From Syntrophaceae bacterium UBA5764 (GTDB taxonomy: Bacteria > Desulfobacterota > Syntrophia > Syntrophales > Smithellaceae), in the NCBI GenBank assembly GCA_002418825.1, contig DIEW01000073.1, positions 15,278 to 29,802 of the forward strand: 14,525 bases of DNA. Reading direction: 5' to 3'. Numbering within the stretch: the first letter of the stretch is position 1; the number at the start of each line of letters is the position of its first letter. Of this stretch, positions 1-5,447 are shown in pieces. A model generated the notes under the pieces. It did not search any database. It was not told the origin of the DNA and was given only the letters and a program-made list of their open reading frames with translations. The position numbers and the translations under genes are program-made.

Positions 1-1406
1 TGTCCGGCCTGAACGTTTTCAAACGTGATATCGTAAACTTTTTTCCCGCGGGCGAAGGGGTGTTTTATGTCTTTGAGCATTTGCAGGCAGGCCGGCCTGA
101 TGTCGATTTCGTTCGCTTCCACGCCCAGCGCCTTCATCAGCCTGTGCGCGTTTTTATAAGTCTTGGTCGATGTGGCAAAACCGGGCATGGTGTAAGCCTT
201 GATGTTTTTGCGCGGCAGCTTCAAAATATCCATGGTTTTCGCCGCGACCATCAGTGCGTGCGTTGAATCCAGTCCGCCGGAGACACCGATAACCAGGTTG
301 CTGATGCCTGAGGCCTTGAGGCGCTTGGAAAGCCCCTGCACCTGGATATTGTAGGCTTCATAGCAGCGCAAATCTCGCTGGGCGGGCTCGGCGGGTATGT
401 AAGGATAGCGCGGATATTCTCTGCCCAGAAGAATCCGACTGCCCTGTATATCCACGCTGAATTCCACCGCGCGCAGCGAAGCCGCTTTTTGTCTGTGCGC
501 GGCGGCGTTTTGGCTGAAAGTATTGAGCCTCATTCTGTCCTGAGCCAGTCTGTCCAGGTCGATGTCACTGTAGATAATCTGGGCTTCCGGCGCGAAGCGT
601 TTTGATTCGGCCAGCAGATTGCCGTTTTCATAAATCATGGCGTGTCCGTCCCAGGCCAAATCGGTTGTGGACTCTCCGGGTCCTGCCGCGGCGTAAAGAT
701 AAGCGGCCACGCAGCGGGCGGAGTGATCGGCGGCCAGCTGGTGGCGGTATTCGGATTTACCGATAGTGATATTGGAGGCGGATAAATTGCCGATGACGGT
801 TGCTCCGGCCATAGCTGCGAAAGATGAAGGCGGCGCGGGCACCCAGGCGTCTTCGCAGATTTCCAGGAAAAAATTAAAATGCTCGATATTGACGACTTTA
901 AAAATAAGGTCATTGCCGAAAGGAATATTTTTTTGCCCGGCCAAATCAAGGGAAAAAGACATGGCCGCGTCCGCTGGAGTGAACTGTCTGCCTTCATAAA
1001 ATTCACGGTAATTGGGCAGATATGATTTCGCCGCCACACCCAGAATTTTTCCGCGATAAAAAACGATAGCGCAGTTAAAAAGGCGGCAATCCGCCTGCAG
1101 GGGAGCGCCTACCGCCATGATGATGTTTATTTTTTCCGAAGCCTTTTTGATGATGCCCAGCGCCTCCCGAACCGCGCGCAAAACGGCATCCTGATGAAAC
1201 AGGTCTTCATTGGAGTAGGCGGATAATCCCATTTCCGGGAAAACGGCGATAATCGCTTTTTTCGCGGCCGCCTGGCGTGCCAGCTCCAGCGTTTTTTCCG
1301 TGTTGAAAAAAACGTCGGCGACTTTGAGTTCGGGAACGCAAACCGCCGCGCGGATAAAGCCGTGGCTGTAAAGATTAAAGAAGCCGCCTGTTTTTTTTGC
1401 CGCCAT
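1..1406 (-). CDS. nadE: Glutamine-dependent NAD+ synthetase, C-terminus cut off by the window edge
   Basis: This frame is open from an ATG at 1406 to the left edge (468 codons, no stop), so the C-terminal end is missing. The enzyme amidates nicotinic acid adenine dinucleotide to NAD+ in the cytoplasm, using ATP and glutamine-derived ammonia. Residues about 15-300 form a nitrilase-type glutaminase domain with the Glu-Lys-Cys triad visible: E58 in FPEMGLSAY, K127 in AAKSYLPNYREF and C184 in EICEDAW. A synthetase domain of the N-type ATP pyrophosphatase family begins near residue 345, with the P-loop SGGLDST at 376-382. The long glutaminase domain resembles the roughly 680-residue synthetases typified by Mycobacterium tuberculosis, so about 200 residues are probably missing. 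AAGGA lies about 8 bases before the ATG, inside the end of folE2, whose stop codon is 4 bases upstream. This suggests translational coupling. The identification is secure from the motifs. Confidence 0.95.
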   Translation of the reverse strand, partial: MAAKKTGGFFNLYSHGFIRAAVCVPELKVADVFFNTEKTLELARQAAAKKAIIAVFPEMGLSAYSNEDLFHQDAVLRAVREALGIIKKASEKINIIMAVGAPLQADCRLFNCAIVFYRGKILGVAAKSYLPNYREFYEGRQFTPADAAMSFSLDLAGQKNIPFGNDLIFKVVNIEHFNFFLEICEDAWVPAPPSSFAAMAGATVIGNLSASNITIGKSEYRHQLAADHSARCVAAYLYAAAGPGESTTDLAWDGHAMIYENGNLLAESKRFAPEAQIIYSDIDLDRLAQDRMRLNTFSQNAAAHRQKAASLRAVEFSVDIQGSRILLGREYPRYPYIPAEPAQRDLRCYEAYNIQVQGLSKRLKASGISNLVIGVSGGLDSTHALMVAAKTMDILKLPRKNIKAYTMPGFATSTKTYKNAHRLMKALGVEANEIDIRPACLQMLKDIKHPFARGKKVYDITFENVQAG

Positions 1407-1410
1407 GATT

Positions 1411-2178
1411 TTATCCTTTTTCTAAATAAGCGTAAGCGCTGTGATTGTGGATACTTTCAAAATTTTCCGCCTCGATGCTGTACCAGGTAAAATTATCATC
1501 CTCGTTTAATTTTACCGCCACACCGCGCACGATGTCCTCCACGAATTTCGGGTTCTGATAAGCCTTTTCCGTGAGGTATTTTTCATCCGTGCGTTTTACC
1601 AGAGAGTATACCTCACTGCTGGCCGATTCTTCCACTGTTTTTATTATGTCTTCTATCCAGAAAAACTTATGGAAACGCACCTTGACGGTGACGATGCCGC
1701 GCTGATTATGCGCGCCGAATTTGCTGATTTCGCGGGAACAGGGGCATACGGTGGTTACCGGTACGGTCACGCCGACCAGGAAATCGGCCTTTTCAGCGCT
1801 GTTTTCGCCGGCAAAAAGGCAGCGGTATTGCATAAGGCTTTTGGCTTTGGAAACAGGCGCGGTTTTTTCGATAAAATAGGGGAATTCTATTTCCATGTGC
1901 GCTGACTGCGCGTGGAGTTTGTGACGTATCTTTTCCAGAATGCCCTGAAAAGTTTTTATGCTGATTTGCCCCTGAAATTCATTGAGCACTTCGACGAAAC
2001 GGCTCATATGCGTGCCCTTGAAGTGCCGCGGCAGATTTACGTACATGTTGATGGAAGCGCCCACCGGCTGTGTGCCGCGCGCGCGGTCCAGGACGATTAG
2101 CGGGTATTTAATATTTTTCACGCCCACTTTTTCGATGTCGATATTGCGGGAGTCTTTTTGATTTTGAATGTCAATCAT
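1411..2178 (-). CDS. folE2: GTP cyclohydrolase IB (FolE2 type)
   Basis: FolE2 converts GTP to 7,8-dihydroneopterin triphosphate and formate, the entry step to folate and queuosine; it is the metal-versatile alternative to FolE. The protein is about 255 residues, the usual size. Family landmarks from the ATG at 2178: KGTHMSRF near residue 54, EKTAPVS near 104, VCPCSREIS with the expected catalytic Cys145 and a second Cys147, GAHNQRG with His157, KRTDEKYLTEKAYQNPKF near 196, and the C-terminal ENFESIHNHSAYAY. An in-frame TTG at 2187 would add three residues (MNK) and gives an N-terminus the same length as Neisseria FolE2 as I recall it. Neither start has a clear Shine-Dalgarno sequence, so the start is uncertain by nine bases. 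It lies between queD (about 70 bases upstream) and nadE (4 bases downstream) on the same strand. Next to the PTPS-family gene it would supply that enzyme with its substrate. Confidence 0.96.
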   Translation of the reverse strand: MIDIQNQKDSRNIDIEKVGVKNIKYPLIVLDRARGTQPVGASINMYVNLPRHFKGTHMSRFVEVLNEFQGQISIKTFQGILEKIRHKLHAQSAHMEIEFPYFIEKTAPVSKAKSLMQYRCLFAGENSAEKADFLVGVTVPVTTVCPCSREISKFGAHNQRGIVTVKVRFHKFFWIEDIIKTVEESASSEVYSLVKRTDEKYLTEKAYQNPKFVEDIVRGVAVKLNEDDNFTWYSIEAENFESIHNHSAYAYLEKG

Positions 2179-2194
2179 TTTATTCAAGAAAAAG

Positions 2195-2232
2195 GCTGAA
2201 GGTTTTCAGGACGAGCAGACCGGCTCTTCAGC
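2195..2232 (-). promoter_or_regulatory. Hairpin between queD and folE2
   Basis: A perfect 7-bp inverted repeat (GCTGAAG at 2195-2201, CTTCAGC at 2226-2232) flanks a nested 4-bp stem (GAGC at 2213-2216, GCTC at 2223-2226, sharing one base with the outer arm). Read on the minus strand, the outer stem is followed by CTTTTTC, giving it a terminator-like look, and it ends only about 16 bases before the folE2 ATG. It could be a weak attenuator or processing site that sets the ratio of queD to folE2-nadE. The structure is visible in the sequence; its role is inference. Confidence 0.35.
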
Positions 2233-2252
2233 TTTTGCGTTAATTGTTCGGT

Positions 2253-2624
2253 TTAGTCTCCCGTGTAAGTCACACACGCGTTTTCGGATTCCCAGACTTT
2301 AACCTTCGTGACTTTTACGCCTTCTTTTTCCGCTTTGGGCATAATTTTTTCCGCGATGTGGCGGGCGACATTTTCCGCTGAAGGATTGATTCCCGCAAAG
2401 CCGGAAATTTCGTTGAGATGTTTGTGGTCCATTTCTTCGAGGACTTCCCCCAGCCATTTTTTCACCAGGCGAAAGTCAATCAAAAGACCGGACTGGTTTA
2501 AAGAAGCCGCCCCCACGCTGAGTTCCACTTTGAAATTATGGCCGTGGAGCTCTTCGCACTTGCCGCCCACCTGGGAAAGGATATGCGCGGCGGAAAATGA
2601 TTTAATTATCGTAACTTCATACAT
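2253..2624 (-). CDS. queD: 6-pyruvoyl-tetrahydropterin synthase family enzyme (QueD-like, possible dual QueD/PTPS-III)
   Basis: A 123-residue T-fold enzyme of COG0720. Zinc ligands are visible as H14 (SAAHIL) and H27 and H29 (LHGHNF). C23 is the expected catalytic Cys, MDHKHLNE at 65-72 supplies the Asp-His pair (D66, H67), and E112 in WESENA anchors the pterin. In QueD the enzyme turns dihydroneopterin triphosphate into 6-carboxytetrahydropterin for queuosine or 7-deazaguanine synthesis. The motif here reads CEELHGH, with Glu directly after the catalytic Cys. This combines the C-x3-HGH of QueD with the E-x2-HGH of the folate-type PTPS-III, a pattern known from dual-function PTPS-I/III enzymes. 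The ATG at 2624 is supported by AGGTGA about 7 bases upstream. It is the first gene of the minus-strand operon with folE2 and nadE, divergent from the pilin gene. Confidence 0.93.
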   Translation of the reverse strand: MYEVTIIKSFSAAHILSQVGGKCEELHGHNFKVELSVGAASLNQSGLLIDFRLVKKWLGEVLEEMDHKHLNEISGFAGINPSAENVARHIAEKIMPKAEKEGVKVTKVKVWESENACVTYTGD

Positions 2625-2779
2625 TTTTTATCACCTGTATCTGTAATCTGGCTTTTATTACCATATTTTTCAAATCAGCGGGAATAAATTTATTTTTGCT
2701 GTGTAACAGGCTTATTTCATGGCTCTTTTTAACAAGAACTTTTTTCGAAAGGATTTTTTTGGCCAAATAAACTGTTTTT

Positions 2780-2799
2780 GGTGAAAAACACCGTTTTTT
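2780..2799 (+). terminator. Weak terminator-like hairpin in the queD-pilin divergent region
   Basis: GGTG (2780-2783), a five-A loop, CACC (2789-2792), then G and six T. The stem is only 4 bp but is flanked by A/T tracts. No plus-strand gene lies just upstream, so if it works it would stop read-through or antisense transcripts entering the pilin control region. The rest of 2625-2902 is A/T-rich with many short A and T tracts and no open frame I would call. Confidence 0.2.
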
Positions 2800-2902
2800 C
2801 CATTGTCGCCCCGACGGTTAGGAATTTTTTAGGCAAGGGTTTATTCCTGAAATTTCTATAAAAATCAGCCCTATGGCAAATTTTTTCTGAAAATATTTTT
2901 AT

Positions 2903-2918
2903 TGGCACGCCTGTTGCT
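2903..2918 (+). promoter_or_regulatory. Sigma-54 (RpoN) promoter of the pilin gene
   Basis: TGGCAC (2903-2908), five bases, then TTGCT (2914-2918) matches the sigma-54 consensus TGGCAC-N5-TTGCW at every position, with the invariant GG and GC correctly spaced. The predicted transcription start is about 12 bases downstream, near 2929, giving a leader of roughly 45 bases before the pilin ATG. Sigma-54 control of the major pilin by the PilS/PilR two-component system is established in Pseudomonas, Myxococcus and Geobacter. Upstream are a TCG-CCC-CGA dyad near 2805-2815 that could be an activator site, and an IHF-like sequence at 2863-2875 (AATCAG-N4-ATG, one mismatch). Both of these are weak inferences. 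Confidence 0.88.
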
Positions 2919-2974
2919 GGCTATTGTAACGTGGAAAAATAATAATTTAGAAAGCAAAATAAGGAGGTTATATT

Positions 2975-3355
2975 ATGAAATTATTCATGAAAAAAGAGAA
3001 AGGCTTTACGCTGATTGAACTGATGATTGTCGTCGCGATTATCGGCATTCTGGCGGCAATTGCCATACCGCAGTTTGTCAATTACCGCGTCAAAGCCTAC
3101 AATTCGCAGGCGCAGGCGGAACTGAAAAGCTACTACACCGCGTGTCAGGCGTATGTCGCTTCTGAACCTACGGCCACAACTTGTCCTGTGGGCACGACCA
3201 TTGGATTTAATAATTCTTCCTCAGTAACTCTTGTCACGGGAACGGACGCAAGTTGTGTAGGCGCGACCGCGAAACATGTCTCCACTACCGCCGGTGTGAA
3301 CACGTATACAATTGACAACACTGGCAATATTACACCGCAGAGTACGGGGTCTTAA
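2975..3355 (+). CDS. pilA: Type IV major pilin (PilA-like)
   Basis: A 126-residue prepilin with a short basic leader (MKLFMKKEKG) cut after G10. Mature F1 is followed by TLIELMIVVAIIG with the conserved Glu5 (E15). This type IVa leader is processed and N-methylated by PilD; the hydrophobic helix builds the filament core. The stretch IPQFVNYRVKAYNS is very close to Geobacter PilA. The mature protein is about 116 residues, roughly twice the short Geobacter pilin, with a Thr/Ser/Gly-rich C-terminal half, cysteines at 57, 70 and 94 and a C-terminal Ser. Aromatic residues of the mature form lie at 1, 24, 27, 32, 43, 44, 50, 68 and 101. The start is supported by AAGGAGG 7 bases upstream. It is transcribed alone from the sigma-54 promoter and closed by a strong terminator. 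A minor pseudopilin is less likely given this promoter and the conserved helix. Confidence 0.95.
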   Translation: MKLFMKKEKGFTLIELMIVVAIIGILAAIAIPQFVNYRVKAYNSQAQAELKSYYTACQAYVASEPTATTCPVGTTIGFNNSSSVTLVTGTDASCVGATAKHVSTTAGVNTYTIDNTGNITPQSTGS

Positions 3356-3375
3356 TGCAGTATAGCCGCAGATCC

Positions 3376-3394
3376 GGTTGACGCGTTGTCGACC
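3376..3394 (+). promoter_or_regulatory. Stem-loop just upstream of the pilin terminator
   Basis: GGTTGAC (3376-3382), loop GCGTT, GTCGACC (3388-3394) pair over 7 bp with one G-U wobble. It sits immediately before the A tract of the intrinsic terminator, giving two tandem hairpins at the pilin mRNA 3 prime end. A role in stabilising an abundant transcript is plausible but inferred. Confidence 0.5.
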
Positions 3395-3402
3395 AAAAAA
3401 AG

Positions 3403-3430
3403 AGGCGTTTTTTACGACGCCTTTTTTTTT
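3403..3430 (+). terminator. Rho-independent terminator of the pilin gene
   Basis: AGGCGT (3403-3408) pairs with ACGCCT (3417-3422) across an 8-base loop. It is preceded by seven A and followed by nine T (3422-3430). The A tract can extend the stem by pairing with the T tract. It lies about 50 bases after the pilin stop codon, so the pilin is probably a monocistronic unit. Confidence 0.93.
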
Positions 3431-3511
3431 ATATTGTATAGAAAATCATTCGTTGTTCAATTAAATTATTTAGTTTATTCGCCTGCCGGGAAAATTGCCG
3501 GTGAAGGTTTA

Positions 3512-3558
3512 CTTTTTATGTGTTATAAAAAGGTCAAAGGCTTTTGCGCCCTTTTTAT
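3512..3558 (+). promoter_or_regulatory. Three-part inverted repeat forming mutually exclusive hairpins
   Basis: CTTTTTAT (3512-3519) can pair with ATAAAAAG (3525-3532) across a 5-base loop. The same middle segment, ATAAAAAGG (3525-3533), pairs perfectly over 9 bp with CCTTTTTAT (3550-3558) across a 16-base loop. The two stems cannot form together, the layout of an attenuator or RNA switch. It lies about 100 bases before the GT-C/TPR gene, in a 225-base stretch (3431-3655) with no convincing gene and only a weak possible promoter (TTGTTC near 3453). I could not match any known riboswitch class. The function is inferred from structure only. Confidence 0.35.
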
Positions 3559-3633
3559 CCGGCGTTTGCTCTTTTTTCGCTCATTGTCCCGAAAGCGCTG
3601 AAAACGAGAGAAAATCCAGGGGAATGTTGTGGT

Positions 3634-3650
3634 CTCCTGCTGAAAAGGAG
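3634..3650 (+). promoter_or_regulatory. Hairpin that pairs the Shine-Dalgarno of the GT-C/TPR gene
   Basis: CTCCT (3634-3638) is perfectly complementary to AGGAG (3646-3650), which is the ribosome binding site for the GTG start at 3656; the loop is 7 bases. Formation would hide the binding site, so translation of the downstream gene may be held low or made conditional. The pairing is visible in the sequence; regulation is inferred. Confidence 0.4.
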
Positions 3651-3655
3651 TCGTT

Positions 3656-5368
3656 GTGTCCGGTAAACTTATGGTAACAAGAAATCAATCGGTAGCTTTG
3701 GTCAGCATTTTACTGGTTGTTTTAATTCTGTCTCTATATTGGCCGGTGCAAAATTATGAATTCAACAACTATGACGATAATGTTTATGTCACCGACAATG
3801 ACCTGACCAGACAGGGCATCAGTTTTCAGAGCGTGAAGGATGCCTTCACTGATATCAGCACCGGCAACTGGCATCCGCTGGCGATGATATCGCTCATGCT
3901 CGACTGGCAGTTGTTCAAGAATAAATCCGGCGGGTATCACTGGACGAGCGTCATTATCCATATTTTCAATGCTGTTTTACTTTTCCTGTTTTTGCATATT
4001 GTTACGGGGACGCTCTGGCGCAGCGCCTTTGTGGCGGCGCTGTTTGCCGTGCATCCCCTCAACGTGGAATCGGTGGCGTGGATAGCGGAGCGCAAAAATG
4101 TTCTGAGCATTTTCTTCTGGATGACCACGATGCTGCTTTATGCGTGGTATGTGAAATCACCGGGCTGGAAAAGATACCTGCCGGTGATTTTTAGTTTCGC
4201 CCTCGCTTTAATGTCCAAAGCGATAGTCGTGACGCTGCCGTTCGCCCTGCTTCTTTTGGATTACTGGCCGCTGAAAAGGACGAAAATACGTCAGCAAGAC
4301 GAAGAGCAAAACGCCCCGCCGCCTGTCGCGGCGCGCAAAGAGAAAATATCTTTCCTGTTTTTGGAGAAAACCCCTTTACTTGCCTTGTCGGCCGTTGACA
4401 GCGTGTTAACGCTGTATGCGGCCGATTCGGTGAAAACCATTGCCACCCTCGAAAAGATACCGGTAATGCAACGAGCCGCCAACGTCATCATCTCATACGC
4501 CTTGTACATAAAAAAGATGTTTTGGCCCTTCGACCTGACGGTCCTTTATCCGTTCAACCATAATATCCCCTGCGGGCATGTTATTTTGGCCGCGTTGCTG
4601 ATTGCCGCCATAACCTTTTTTGTCTGCGTTTATTTTCGCCGGTTTCCCTTTCTGTCCGTGGGCTGGTTCTGGTATCTGGGCACCATGATTCCCGTTATCG
4701 GGATTATCCAGGTCGGGCTTCAGTCTATGGCGGATCGCTGGGCCTATGTGTCTTTTATCGGCCTGTTTGTTATGCTGGCGTGGGGCGTGTCCGGTATTTT
4801 TAACAAATCATGGGCGATAAAACTGGTCTCTGTAGTTTCCGCGGCGGCGATTGTTGCTTTGATAGTTGCCTCCCATTACCAACTTAAAACCTGGGAAAAC
4901 AGTTACACTCTGTGGCGACGGGCATTAGACGTGGCTGATGAAAACTTTGTGTCGCATAAAAATATGGCTAATTATTTCATCAGCAAAGAAATGCCGCGGG
5001 AAGCGCTTCATCATCTGCAAAAAGCGAGGGAGTTATGGGCGGAGGATGACGGTATTTATAACCACTTTGGCGTGGCTTATTGGATGCTGGGCAGAGACAG
5101 CGAGGCCGTCGAACAATACAAAATAGCTTTAAAAATAAATCCGTCAAACGCGCTCAGTCATAGCAATATGGGCGTTGTTTTGTTGCGCATGGGTAAAGTT
5201 GATGAAGCGGAAAAACATCTCCGGGAGGCGGTAAGGCTGGGGATTAAATATCCGCAGGCCCATTTTTATTTGGCGGAAATTTTAAGGCAGAAAGGCTTTT
5301 CCGAGGAAGCGGAGGAGCATTATCAGAAAGCGTACCGTCTTCTGGATAAAATTATTGTGGCTAAATGA
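3656..5368 (+). CDS. Polytopic GT-C-like membrane protein with C-terminal TPR repeats (TMTC-like, candidate O-glycosyltransferase)
   Basis: 570 residues in two parts. Residues about 1-410 hold roughly ten hydrophobic segments, beginning with one at 11-28. An acidic pair follows the first (YDDNVYV, D40-D41), as in GT-C enzymes that use lipid-phosphate sugars. HPLNVESVAWIAERK (133-147) is typical of the TMTC/DUF1736 group of TPR-containing transferases. Residues about 430-567 form about four TPR units (for example FGVAYWMLGRDSEAVEQYKIA). TMTC proteins in animals O-mannosylate cadherins; bacterial homologues are mostly uncharacterised. The GTG start is chosen because AAGGAG ends 5 bases before it; the ATG at 3671 lies too far from that site. 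It follows the pilin gene and precedes a GT2 that could make its donor, so a role in pilin or surface-protein glycosylation is plausible. Another possibility is a TPR membrane protein of unrelated assembly function. Confidence 0.8.
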   Translation: MSGKLMVTRNQSVALVSILLVVLILSLYWPVQNYEFNNYDDNVYVTDNDLTRQGISFQSVKDAFTDISTGNWHPLAMISLMLDWQLFKNKSGGYHWTSVIIHIFNAVLLFLFLHIVTGTLWRSAFVAALFAVHPLNVESVAWIAERKNVLSIFFWMTTMLLYAWYVKSPGWKRYLPVIFSFALALMSKAIVVTLPFALLLLDYWPLKRTKIRQQDEEQNAPPPVAARKEKISFLFLEKTPLLALSAVDSVLTLYAADSVKTIATLEKIPVMQRAANVIISYALYIKKMFWPFDLTVLYPFNHNIPCGHVILAALLIAAITFFVCVYFRRFPFLSVGWFWYLGTMIPVIGIIQVGLQSMADRWAYVSFIGLFVMLAWGVSGIFNKSWAIKLVSVVSAAAIVALIVASHYQLKTWENSYTLWRRALDVADENFVSHKNMANYFISKEMPREALHHLQKARELWAEDDGIYNHFGVAYWMLGRDSEAVEQYKIALKINPSNALSHSNMGVVLLRMGKVDEAEKHLREAVRLGIKYPQAHFYLAEILRQKGFSEEAEEHYQKAYRLLDKIIVAK

Positions 5369-5447
5369 GAAAAGCTGAATTATGTTGTTGAACATGCCGC
5401 GTTCGAAATGTTGTTTTTAAAATTAATGATGCAGCCGGTTAAATAAA

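Noticed and set aside
635..1039. Minus-strand frame of 134 codons and plus-strand frame at 766-999
   Set aside because: Both lie inside nadE in other frames; nadE is open through the whole region with its catalytic triad and P-loop.
3431..3655. Cyclic-di-GMP (GEMM) or other known riboswitch in the leader before the GT-C/TPR gene
   Set aside because: I could not find the conserved GEMM core or that of another class. Only the alternative hairpins and the Shine-Dalgarno pairing are supported.
3386..3677. Two short plus-strand frames (about 71 and 60 codons) between the pilin and the GT-C/TPR gene
   Set aside because: The first begins inside the terminator hairpin and neither has a ribosome binding site or a natural-looking protein. 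The region is better explained as an RNA leader.
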